Shown piece by piece: positions 13,060 through 26,228 of a stretch of DNA of 64,000 bases. The notes under the pieces were generated by a model, which searched no databases, was not told where the DNA came from, and worked only from the letters and a program-made list of their open reading frames with translations. Source of the stretch: Pholiota molesta (lineage: Eukaryota > Basidiomycota > Agaricomycetes > Agaricales > Strophariaceae); NCBI GenBank assembly GCA_014925825.1, contig JACGCK010000073.1:1-64000 (forward strand), in the 5' to 3' direction. Numbering within the stretch: the first letter of the stretch is position 1; each line of letters opens with the position of its first letter. Position numbers and translations under genes: made by a program.

Positions 13060-13413
13060 CGCGCTGCCAGTGCGGGCGCTATAACTGCGAGCGCGGGCGC
13101 TAAGGAAGACGAGGAGGTGGTTGAGGTGACAGTTGTCGAAGCCACGGTAGAGCACAGCCACGTCAAAGTAACGACTGTCACACTATCTCAACGTGGCGTA
13201 AATTCACCAAACGTGATCGAAATTTTATTGCAACAACATGAAGAGAGAAATAATACATGTTATTCGGTCGAGAAAACAAAACACACATTTTCTAATGAAG
13301 CAATAACTGATTCGACGCAGGGAACGCATTTTCGAAGACATGCCGTAATTTAATAACTTTCGCATTTCGGACTGTGCTCTAAATATACATATCTGTCCAC
13401 CTACTCGACTGCC
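13060..13413. other. Short intergenic interval
   Basis: About 350 bp between the glycosyltransferase start and the seryl-tRNA synthetase stop, both on the minus strand. It should hold the promoter of the first and the 3' UTR of the second. Nothing else is visible. Confidence 0.5.
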
Positions 13414-15165
13414 TTACACCTGTTTCTTCTGCAAACTCTTTGGCAGTTCCTTGACGAAAGGCAGGAACTCGCGCCCTTGCATGTACGGCCTGAGCACTTC
13501 AGGAATGACAAGACCCTACAAATATTCAATATTCAATTAGCTTGTGGACAGTTAATTCATTCTTGATGCGACGCACCTCGGGTGTTTGATAGTTCTCGAC
13601 AAGACAGCAGAGCGCACGCTCTGTAGCACATAGTGTTCCATTCAGCATGTGCACATATACCTTGCGTGTCTGATCCTTCTGCTTCAGGCCGCATCGGATT
13701 TCAAGACGGCGGCTCTCTAAGAAAATGCATTGGAATCAATTTATCCGAGGACATAGGAATAAGGCACACTCACGATAGTCAGTACAATTCGAGCACGACA
13801 CCAGCTCCTTGTACGCCCGCTGGAACGGGAAATACGCCTCCAGATCATACTTCTGCGCCGCCGCCAGGTTCAGCGCGCCCGACACAATGCCCACCACGCG
13901 GTACCGCAGCCCGAGGCTCTGATAGAACGCCTCGCTGTTCGCGACCATGGTATCGAACATCTCCCAGCTCTTCTCCGGATCCGTGATCACGAACTGCTCC
14001 ACCTTCTCGAACTGGTGCACGCGGAAGATGCCCCACATGTCGCGCCCCGCCGAGCCCGCCTCTTTGCGGAAGCACGTCGAGTAGCCCGCGTATTTGATAG
14101 GCAGTTGGGTGTCCGGGCTCTCGAACCATTCGTCCGAGTGGAACGCCGAGATGGGCTGTTCCGAGGTGGCGATCAGGTACTTCTCGTCGTCCGAGCCTAT
14201 CACCTGTTCAATGGATAAGCAATGGATCACCCAAACGACGGCCAGGCGTACCTTGTACAATTCCTCATCGAACTGATCCAACTGCGCCGTCTTCGCCATC
14301 TGATCTTTGTTCATGAAGAACGGCGGCTGGACCTTCTTATATCCTTTGCTCCTCAAAAAGTCCAGTCCATACGAGATCAACGCCTGGTTCAGATCGACAC
14401 CATCGCCCGTTAGGTAGTATCCGCGATGCCCTGCGATCTTCGCGCCCCGGTCCAGATCCATCGCGTCGAGGCGGAGGAGAACTTCGTGATGGGGCAAGAT
14501 ACCTTCACGCGCCTCGGGCTCAGCGAGGTTGCCCTTGGGGTCATGGATTCGGAGGGTAACGTTGTCGTCCTGCGCGCCGTCATTGTCAGCATCCTCAAGA
14601 TCGCAGGACTTCTGTCTAGGAACGCACCTCCGTCAAGCTGACTGGAGCGCCTTTGCCCACGATGTTGCCTACGGTGCTGGCTTTTTGGCGCATGAGCGCT
14701 TCGAACTCCTTCGCCTCCTTCTTCTTCGCCTCGACCTGAGCATCGATCTCTTTCTTTGCCGCGACCAGGTCGTCTGCAGGTTCCTTCGCCTGTGCCGCGA
14801 TGCCTCTTTAATCCTGAAGTGTAGGCGCATGGAAGCGCAAACGCACCTTTTTCTTTGCCGAGATCTCTTTTTGCACCTCGTTCACCTTTTTTCTTAGGAT
14901 ATTGGTATCGTAATCCACTAGAAAAAACCAGCACGATCAGCGTCTAAATTTCAGCGGTGGCATTGATTCGCAGGATGCACCAGGCTCCAATCCCAAGCCA
15001 CAAGCCACTGAGGAATGAAATAAACGCACTTTTGACCCAATCCGTGTACATTTGAATGATCTCATCGACAAGCTCGACCGAGTGCCCGCGCTTGCGCTGC
15101 GACTCGCGGATTTCCTCCGCGTTGCCGCCCTTGTTATCGATAAATGACAAGATGTCCAGCGTCAT
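13414..15165 (-). CDS. Cytosolic seryl-tRNA synthetase
   Basis: Class II aminoacyl-tRNA synthetase that charges tRNA-Ser. Seven exons (15030-15165, 14847-14917, 14628-14789, 14252-14569, 13774-14203, 13577-13716, 13414-13515) join cleanly to 452 residues, close to the 462 of yeast SES1. The N-terminal [14 protein letters not shown] and the following Lys/Glu-rich stretch form the tRNA-binding coiled-coil arm. The class II core shows [28 protein letters not shown] (motif 2), [45 protein letters not shown] and the C-terminal motif 3 region, with [17 protein letters not shown]. It lacks an organellar presequence, so the cytosolic form is likely. Housekeeping gene; no unusual feature. Confidence 0.96.
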
Positions 15166-15610
15166 GGTGGCTGTTTAGCTGCGGTTGAAACTGAGTATTG
15201 AGGCTTTGGAGCTTGAAGTGTTATGTAGCGTCGGGTAGATAAGGGGTATAAGGATATCGATAAAGTCACCGTCGCAGGACAGTTTGATAGAAGAAGGAAA
15301 TATTGCCTGACTCAGTAGTTGATCCGAGGTTGATCGATCGTATCGATTAGGAAGGTTTATGTAAGAGCACTAGGGAAATGCGCACCAAATGCGCACGCGC
15401 AACGCATGCGAGTCAATGAATTATAATATGCTGTACCAATCCGACTACGTAGGACAAGTCCGAAACATCAATGACACAGACTTTAAAAAGCTCTCTTGAT
15501 TTTTTCCGTTGTAAATCGAGTCATACAGAGAAAAATGGCAAATTTCAAGCAAATTTGTTTAATTTTGCGGAGTTGCTCTCCCACCTTGGCATCTGGGATG
15601 ACTTGCGATA
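15166..15610. other. Interval between seryl-tRNA synthetase and transposon
   Basis: Promoter side of the synthetase gene. It contains ATAAGG/GATA-like and CG-rich words near 15380-15410 but no gene. It ends at the TA dinucleotide 15609-15610 that flanks the transposon. Confidence 0.5.
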
Positions 15611-15653
15611 CTAACATCGACCCACACATCGTCCAGCACCCACCTTTCGTCCA
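15611..15653 (+). repeat. Left terminal inverted repeat of the pogo-like element
   Basis: Begins CTAACATCGACCCACACATC directly after TA 15609-15610. Its exact reverse complement is at 18748-18790. Confidence 0.9.
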
Positions 15654-15841
15654 GTCACACATCAGTAACACTCCATAATTGGAAATATGTGAACTCCGCC
15701 TGAAGCCGAATTGCCGTTGTGAGCCTCGTCTCGTCCTCAGTAAAACTGCGTTAAAACAAGAAGTAATATAGTACATCAATGTAAATCTATGCTTATATAT
15801 GACAATTGGGCTGTTTAAGTGATTGGTGGATTATATAACTA

Positions 15842-18508
15842 TTAAGATCGGTTGTAGTGGTTGAAATAACTGTTGAATTGTGGATTGGTGCTAGTGCTTG
15901 CTGCCGGTATAAGCTGAGGATGTTGCCAATGATTATAATGTTGATATTGCTCATGATGATAATACTGATTGAGCAATTGTGGTCCTGGAGGATTAGGGTG
16001 TGGATAATATGCTTGATTTATGGGCGACGCGATGGGGGCAGGAGCATGTGGAATTGAAGTCATGTGACTCCGTTGATCTTGATGGAGATCTTGATTAGGC
16101 GGTTGTGCGTCTTGTTCGCCACTGTCATCTTCATCCTCTGCTCGCTGTTCAAGGTTTCGCCGTCGGCCTTGTTGGAATAAACTGGAGAACCTGGTGTTGT
16201 TCTTCAGATCTGGGTGAGTGTCGAAGCAGTTCTGGATTCGTGCTGTGATCTCAGGGTTGGTTCCTTTATCAGAGAGGGATAATGCAAGTGCAAGAGCTCG
16301 GAGGTCGTCCTTTTTGTAGCTGGTCAGACGACCAGAAAAGATTCGGTTGAGAGCATGGTCTGCAACACAGAGAGCCCGTTCAGCTGTGTCTGCTTCTTTT
16401 TGCTTTTCTTTTATCGCTGCGGCTTTCTCCTGTTCTCTGCGCACTGCATCTTCTTGTTCAAATTCTGCACGGAGCCCTGCAGATGTAAGGAACCGGGCTC
16501 GGATTTTTTTTGAACTTCGTGGCTGTTTCTTTTTAGTCGCGTTCTCGAGCTCCTGGCGTACCGCACCTAGTTCTCGATGGATGGATGTGCAGTGTGCGTT
16601 TGCGGCACTCAGCTGACCCAATGCGTGTCGAATTGCTTCGTCTTTGGCAAATATCTGTTTCCTGAGCAAACGGACTTCATGAAATAACTCATCGAAGGTT
16701 CGATGACGATCTTCGTCTGCAGAGACAGTCTTCGGGGCATTGTAGTGAAGAGATCGAGTCGAGCTGTTGCTGACCGTGTCATGTGAATGACACTTGTTTC
16801 GATGGTCGCCAAAGCATATAGGAGACCAGAAGTTGGATGTGGTGGAGAGTTTGGGTCGTCAGGGGTGGGTAGCTCGTCTGGTCCATCCAAATTATTACTG
16901 ACAGCTACGTCTTCATCTTCCTGTCCAAAGTCGGCCAAGCTTTCATCGACATTGTTTGAATCCAAGTCCTCCAGATGTGACGTGTGCATGGAATCCATAT
17001 CGACGCCTGGTGTACCAGCTCTAGGTGAGTTAGTTTCTGTTTCTAAATCAGATTCGGACTCAAAGTCACTTTGGACAGATGCCTCATAATCGGGGTCGAC
17101 TTCGATGGGATCGGAGGATGGGAATTCATCAGGGAAATCGTCTGGCACATGAGCAATTGAAGATGACACCTTACTTGGTGCGAAATCTTCCTTTGTGAAT
17201 ACGGCCCGATTTACAGGAAATACGCCAGTTTTCTGGAAGGCTTTCGCGATAAGTTCTTTTGACAGAGCTCCCCGAGTTCCACGAATATATTCAGGTATGA
17301 CCGTGAAACGATTGATAGGTGTTTTTTCTTTGATGCAACGATCACAGACGTCCTGCCATTTCCGCTGGACACTTGAAAACACTGCCACGTCCAAGGGTTG
17401 GCATTTGTGAGTGCATTTTGATGGAAAGCAAAAGATGATGATCTCGAGATTTTCTTCATCCAGGTGCTTATAGACAATACGTTGGAGTTCTGGTTTTTCG
17501 TGCGTATCGTGGCCATCCATTGTCAAAACAATGGGTTTTGATGGATCGATGCGGCATTTTTTCGCAAATGGAATAAAGACTTCTTCAAGCCACCTCTCGC
17601 AATTGTATGTATCCGTCCATCCTGATTCTGAAAAGTAAATACTATTTTGTTCTCTTCAGCATCATGAATCAAGAATAACATAGCGATGAGTAACTGACCT
17701 TCCCCAGTCATTATCATCAAGCTCTCGCAAGTCAGGTACACTTCCACTTTGAAGACAAAAGGATGGTGGAATGACTTCTCCGGAAGCGGAGACGCATTCG
17801 AGAATTGTGACAAGCTCTAGATTATCGCTGCTTATTCGATAGCGTTGTTTTTGGGCTTTAAGGTAATAAAATTTCTTCGAGCTCTGCTTCCGTCCTCCGC
17901 CCATCTGAATCCCTTTCTCATCCATATTCCAGATATGTTCCGGAGGGATACCACCAGGATATCTGCCGTGAAGTCCCTCTAATTTGTCGAAATAGTCACT
18001 GATTATACTTTCATTGAAGTTTTTGGCTCGTTTTGGATCGAGTTTGGCAGGCCGTGCTGCACGAAGTTCTGGATGTCATTTTATGAACTTTCTATGCCAG
18101 GTTTTCCCGATGTCTTTTCCACAAATTGCACTTGCTTCAGCGCGTAGATCCGCGGGGCTCCAGGGCATGCCTATTGATCCTCGATGTACTGCCCAGTTTA
18201 GCAATACTGTCTCTTCCGCAGGTGTAAGTATTTGTTGCTTTGCACAAGCAGTAGCCCAATCCGCATGTCGCTTTTTTCCTCTGTCAAGCAGTGTAGTCTT
18301 GGGTATCTGAAATTAATGTTTAAAGTTAGATAATACCATCTACGTGGTTGCATTGGTTGCGAAATACCTTTGTTGCTTTTGCAGCTTGATTGTAAGAGGC
18401 AAATTCTTTGTTGTTTATGCGTTCAAGTGTTTCATTTATGAAGTCATTGTACTTGGGATCATTAGAGCGTCGATCTCTTTGTCGTGTACTGGACCGTGCA
18501 GCAGGCAT
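15842..18508 (-). pseudogene. Pogo-type DDE/D transposase, frame-broken
   Basis: Transposase of the pogo/Tigger group. It starts at 18508 (MPAARSSTRQRD). A 61-nt intron (18307-18367) follows an N-terminal psq-like helix-turn-helix (NNKEFASYNQAAKATK), then a CENP-B-like HTH region (ILTPAEETVLLNWAVHRG). Catalytic region: first Asp in IWNMDEKGIQ, second in LTMDGHDTH, third in CQPLDVAVF, so all three acidic residues are present. The C-terminal part is acidic and then a coiled coil (RLLRKQIFAKDEAI), ending at 15842 in a His/Gln/Asn/Pro-rich tail. Breaks: an in-frame TGA at 18076-18078 where CGA (Arg) would fit, a C-to-T type change; a phase mismatch across the intron near 17650-17710; and a frame slip near 16750-16775. 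As written it cannot make full-length protein. Confidence 0.85.
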
Positions 18509-18747
18509 AGGGGCTATTAAGCATGAATTGCAAATGACGCGACGCGTTATTTTGGTTGACGTGGCTGTGTTAAAATCAATCTCCGACTCGGCATGCTTCG
18601 GGATGTGTGACAGAGAGCAGTTTTTCTAACTTCTTTTTGAACGATTCTACTACTTCCAAAACTTCCAATTACACTAAGAATACATGATGTAGCATCCTGA
18701 GAAAAAATTGGGGCAAATTGAGCGGAAAAGAGGCGAGATATTTCAAG

Positions 18748-18790
18748 TGGACGAAAGGTGGGTGCTGGACGATGTGTGGGTCGATGTTAG
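18748..18790 (-). repeat. Right terminal inverted repeat of the pogo-like element
   Basis: Exact reverse complement of 15611-15653, followed by TA at 18791-18792. Confidence 0.9.
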
Positions 18791-19207
18791 TACAGGCGAT
18801 GCATTCATTTTCGAACTGAGAAGATCCTCTACTGAAGCAAGTACGTAGGCAATACATATTATCGCAACCAAATCGCAACTGTTCGCAATTAATAAAAGCA
18901 GGGCGATTTAAATTCAGTGGCGAGTCTTGGGCAAGTCAAATAGGACATGTAATTAAATTTTCCTTTGCCTACAAAGCTCTACTCTTCCTCTTTTTATACA
19001 GTGGCATCAATTCACTGCTTTCTGTTCTGGTCAATGCCACCATTTGGCCACCATCCATCTCAGTGCCCGAGTTAAGAGTGCCGAGAGAAGCCGAGAGCCG
19101 ACAATTACTTAGCGTATTATGTAAACAACACTTATCTGGGCATCCGTGTTCTGCTCGTCGTGCAGACCTTCACATCCACCTCGTTATCAACCTCCACAAT
19201 AAGAAAT
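18791..19207. promoter_or_regulatory. Probable promoter and 5' UTR of the small membrane-protein gene
   Basis: About 400 bp between the transposon and the start codon at 19208. It includes pyrimidine-rich CTCTTCCTCTTTTTATACAG near 18990 and repeated CCACC/CCATC words, compatible with a fungal promoter and 5' leader. No motif is diagnostic. Confidence 0.3.
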
Positions 19208-20015
19208 ATGGTAAGTCACCTTTCGACTCTTGTGTTTCCTTTGTTTTGCAAGAAACCCACATAATCCTCACCATCAATTCCATGAACCTGCTCGAGACGA
19301 AAACGAACATGAATTTTATCATACCACGGTCCGTTGCGACTTACGCTGGAGGGTTATGTGGCTGGCTATGGAGTAAATGTGTTGGCTGTGGAACTGGGTG
19401 CTACGTTCTCTGCAACTGTCGGCCGTTTAGGCCAAGTGCCCGTCCTCTACCCGGAAGTTCTTGTTCGTTCTCGGAAACGCGCGCCACGGACTATCCATAT
19501 ACTTGTTCATGACCTTGGTTCCTTGTGCTTACTTTGCTCTGCATCACAGGGAGGAGGAGGACGTTATCCCTACCCAAAATATGTATGGTCGCCTGCTGGT
19601 GCGTGCTTCGCTTCGTCTAAATCCCTACCGGTGCTGACACAACTTTACCATTAATCTATGAATCTTCCTCCAATCCTCTCCTCCGTTCCTTAAATTAGGT
19701 GGCTGGTGGGTCCGTCCCTCAAATTGGGCCTCTAACACCGCCATTGCTGCCCTTGGAATCGCTGTCATCACCTTTGGTGTCTGGAATTACAGTGCTAAGC
19801 TAGAAGTACGTCACTCTATTTCATCACTAGTTCAGGCCATATGTGTCGCATCCTAAAACTAACAATTTCCCAAGCAACGAGCGGTTCAACCCATCCGACC
19901 GATACCCTCGATGCTGGTACGTGGGAGCCCTGTTTTGTCTCTGCTTTTCTCTGACAGTGTATCTTAATTTACACAGTGGGCAAAACAATATACAGATAAG
20001 AAGGATGAGCATTAG
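19208..20015 (+). CDS. Small single-pass membrane protein, probably mitochondrial
   Basis: Five exons (19208-19210, 19550-19598, 19699-19805, 19875-19916, 19977-20015) give 79 residues with correct phase throughout. Only the start codon lies in the first coding exon; the next exon begins right after a 339-nt intron and has no ATG of its own. The protein has a Gly-rich start, a YPYPKYVWSP motif, GGWWVRPSNW, one hydrophobic segment at about residues 30-47 (TAIAALGIAVITFGVW), then PIRPIPSMLWAKQY. The composition resembles small fungal inner-membrane accessory subunits, possibly of respiratory complex I, but I cannot assign a family from memory with certainty. The gene is intact. Confidence 0.65.
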
Positions 20016-21609
20016 AACTTCTCGGAATGTGAATAATTGCGTATATGTACGTCCGAGTGCTGAATTCTCAGCACCACCCATGTTACTGATTTGTCTCCTC
20101 CGACTACAGATACATCACACTCCTGTTCTACTTATAAATATAAGAAGAACAGAGTCCTTTCTATCTCGCGGAATCAGAAAATTGTTCTTCCCTCAGAGTG
20201 CTCGTACGACGAGTACCGACAAACATAAGATCGTAAGAGGCCATTCTCAGGTCAAACCATAGAATGCAATGGAACGCATCACGTCATCAAACAGTTAGAA
20301 GACATACCTTGCAGACCTTGAGCACTCAGGTAAAATCGGCCTTCCTACAGGATAATTCCCCGCTACATCTTCGGAAATTCGTTTCATGATATGCCTCATC
20401 GCCTCGCCTATCAAATCTACCATTCCAGCAAACGTCCGGCCAATTCGCCCTATCTCTACTTATCATGAGTCAAACAAACCCACGCATTCCTATCTTTACC
20501 TCGGAAATCTAGTTCTGGACAAAGGAAAATCCGTTTAGACGTTATCCAGTTATCCAGGTTGCCTGGGATCTAGGAAAATGGCATAGAGCCCCTGGCCCAT
20601 CAGCACATCGCCGTTTTTCTCGGGTATATGCACTTCTGGGCCCGAGCTGGAGCAGCTCCAAGCTTTGAATGGAGTTGCGAAGCACTAACTGGTATTCTCG
20701 TAGATTGCGATACCCAATGAACAAGGGACTCATGAAGACAAATATCTATTGCTCAGCATATCGACTTCGCCCCGATGAAGGAGTAAGTCGAGAACTGGCA
20801 TTGCTAAACAAGCTAATTCTGTCGGACAGCGACGCAAATAAATACTAGCATTGCGAGGTATGTAGGTAATCCTCGACATCATCTGGCTTCTTGCTATTAC
20901 AGTAACATCACCGCGATAAGTATATCTCTATCGTCGATAAAATAGGCCCGGAAATATGCCGAGTACTGGCCCCATTAAGGCGCCGTTGAGACTTGGCAGA
21001 AGGCCTCAGAAGGCTCTATCGATGGATTGTCTTTCTAAATATGCCACTAGGACCCATGGGTTGTCCGACTGTTGATCCGTCAGGTGTGGACAGAAGATTA
21101 ACTCGTTTCTCTATGACGCCATCACTTCCGCAGGGAATGATAAATTTGAGAATCATGGCACGTCAAACCAGCGAAGGGACTACTTGGATGTGAGTACGCT
21201 TCCTACTTAGTTGGGTAGGAATCACTTTTAAGAGAGAGAAACCACGTTCTTCAAGGCAAGTACAACGAGGACAGGGCTCGTCTAAACAAAATACAACGTA
21301 TGCGACTAACGAAAATTGGAATGTTAATTATAAAGCGCCGAACGGCAGAGAACGTGCGGTATGTAAACGGCGGAGAAATAGGCAGAAGCTGAAGAAGGGT
21401 AGGGCCAAGATGCAGCGAAGGATACTAAAACTAAAAAAGGCTATGAGGAACGCAGTGCTATATTGGTACATATCTATTCTGCGTGCGCATACATTCATAC
21501 ATCGCAAGCAGGCAAATGGAGGTGAAACAAGGAGGAAAATATCATGTCAATGAAAGCGTGATTTTTTTAAAATGTGCGGTCCGCCGAAAAGTCCCCTTCC
21601 TCCGAAGGC
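20016..21609. other. Gene-free interval, about 1.6 kb
   Basis: 3' flanks of two convergent genes, the small membrane protein (+) and beta-glucosidase (-). A 63-codon minus-strand ORF at 20542-20733 and a 66-codon plus-strand ORF at 20993-21193 have no supporting splice context or motif. No repeat structure found. Confidence 0.4.
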
Positions 21610-24367
<2,758 letters not shown>

Positions 24368-24816
24368 TGGAATGGTCGTCTGGACTGAAAGGCACGAAAG
24401 TTAGTAAGAGGAGCATGGAGATCCCGCTCTGCTCTTAAACGAGAAACAATCCCCCGATATCACTAGAGTTCCTGGGGAATTTCAATTCAGGCTCCCCCGA
24501 GGAATGTCCGCCGGGGGGATGGGCACTTCGAAAACCTGTTTTGACATGCGGAAGGTGTGGCGAATCAAGATTTCCAAAGAAGGGTCCAGAGATACTCCGT
24601 GGGTGGACAATTTGCGGCTGGATTTCCCTACATTCTGGTAACAAGAACTGGTCAAGAACATTGCTAGATACGTACTCCATCACTCTCTGAATCGGGCAAA
24701 CATCGGAGCCCATTCACGTGCAGGCTATTCCGCCATTTAACTCCATTCGCAATCATAAATGTGTCCCCTGGATCGTCTTTCGCTTCCACCGCCCAAGAAC
24801 TGACAACTAAGACCAG
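24368..24816. promoter_or_regulatory. Bidirectional promoter interval
   Basis: 449 bp between the divergent start codons of beta-glucosidase (24367, minus) and the oxidoreductase (24817, plus). It includes a C/G-rich patch at 24490-24525 (CCCCCGAGG, GGGGGGATGGG) that could be a binding site of C2H2 type, such as a carbon-catabolite repressor, but no exact consensus is claimed. Confidence 0.45.
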
Positions 24817-26228
24817 ATGTCTTCCAGCAAAGGAATTGCGATCCTAGGCGCCGGCCTATTTGCCAAAGAAGGTCAGTAATTTACCTAGAACATCCTCCTT
24901 TGATATCGGCTCAACAACTCGATGCCTTACGTCCGAATATTCACCTGATCCCACATGCAACAGCGCATCTGCCAGCCCTTGCGGCCTTGGGAGACGCCGC
25001 GCCCACTTTGAAGGCGGTTTACTCGCGCTCTGAAAGGAGTTCTCAAGATCTCTCCAACAGCGCAACTGCTACGCTGCAACTGACTACGCCCCCGTCTGTC
25101 TACCACGACGGGGACGCGTCGGCCAACTTGGACGCGCTGCTCGCCAGATCGGACATCGACGCCGTCATCGTCGTCCTGCCTATCACGATGCAGCCTGCGA
25201 TTGTGCTGCAGGCACTTGCTGCTGGCAAACATGTCTTGAGCGAGAAGCCTGTAGCCCCGGATGTTGCCCGTGGCCTTGATCTCATCAAGACGTACAAAGA
25301 ATTGTACGAGCCAAAGGGCTTGATCTGGAGGGTCGCAGAGAACTTTGAAGCAGAACCGGGATATCGAAAAGTAGGGGAGATCATTCGAGCCGGGAAAATC
25401 GGCGATGTCATATTTTTCAAAACCGTCGTGGTCAACTATATCGACAAGGAATCAAAATGGTACAAGACGCCTTGGCGAACGATCCCCGACGTAAGTACCC
25501 TCGATCCACGATCCATTTCCATTGACATATTTTGAGAATTTGATACAGTATCAGGGTGGTTTCCTGGTAAGACTTTGCGTCTCAACCTGAAGCACGATCT
25601 GAATTTACTCAATCATCTCTTGGTATAGTTAGACGGCGGTGTGGTGAGTCGCATTTACCACTGACACTCAGGTGACTTTCTTGATTGTCTGATCCGTATT
25701 CATTAGCATACCGTTGCCGCGCTTCGCGTTATGCTCCCGCAGGCGTTCACGCACCTCTCCGGATTCGCCTCGCTCAATAAGGACTACCTTAAACCCCACG
25801 ACACTATCCACTCTGTGGTGAAGGCAGGCGACCACTTCCACGGTATTTCAGAAATGACTTTCGCCTCCCCAACGAAGTCACGACCTCAAGCTGAGAACTT
25901 CGTGATCACTGGAAATGACGGTTGGCTCTCCGTTAATCAAGTTAATATTCCTGGTTCAGACAAACCCGTCATACGCATTGTGGTCAAGTCCGTCGTCAAG
26001 GCTGAGGGTAAGCCAGATGAAGAGGCAGAAGAGATCATAGATGTGCCTTCGCAAGGGGTCGTTGCGGAACAGACGAGCTTCTTCAATGCCTTGTCGGGCA
26101 AAGACGACGGACTTAACCTGGGTGATCCTTCTGCTGCGTTGGCCGACGTCGCATTCATCCAAGCGGCTTTGAATAGCAATGGGAAGCTCGTCGATCTTAC
26201 GAAGCTCCTCCAGGGCTCTTCAGAGTGA
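24817..26228 (+). CDS. Gfo/Idh/MocA family NAD(P)-dependent oxidoreductase
   Basis: Putative sugar or polyol dehydrogenase of the glucose-fructose oxidoreductase superfamily. Exons 24817-24871, 24964-25490, 25549-25566, 25629-25643 and 25707-26228 join to 378 residues with no break. The Rossmann N-terminus reads GIAILGAGLFAKEAHL. The family's EKP motif is at about residues 107-112 (HVLSEKPVAP). The C-terminal alpha/beta domain begins around QGGFLLDGGVHT, which is assembled from two micro-exons of 18 and 15 nt; in this family the region carries catalytic and substrate residues, including the His here. Cytosolic, no targeting signal. It is divergently transcribed from the beta-glucosidase. The substrate is unknown; dimeric dihydrodiol or xylose dehydrogenase-like activity is possible. 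Confidence 0.88.

Larger units (their letters stand above)
15611..18790 (-). mobile_element. Pogo-like Tc1/mariner DNA transposon, about 3.2 kb
   Basis: A complete-looking DNA transposon. Both ends carry the same 43-bp sequence in inverted orientation (15611-15653 and 18748-18790) with no mismatch that I can find. The repeats are flanked directly by TA on each side (15609-15610, 18791-18792), the target duplication of the Tc1/mariner/pogo superfamily. Inside is a minus-strand transposase with the pogo/CENP-B type DDD domain and a coiled-coil C-terminal extension. Perfect terminal repeats suggest recent insertion, although the transposase frame is broken. It lies between seryl-tRNA synthetase and a small membrane-protein gene and interrupts neither. 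Confidence 0.9.

Noticed and set aside
12737..13353. Plus-strand ORFs near 12.7-13.4 kb
   Set aside because: Antisense to the first exon and promoter of the glycosyltransferase gene; no motif.
15483..15779. ORF spanning the left transposon end
   Set aside because: It crosses the TA target site and terminal repeat, so it is a chance reading.
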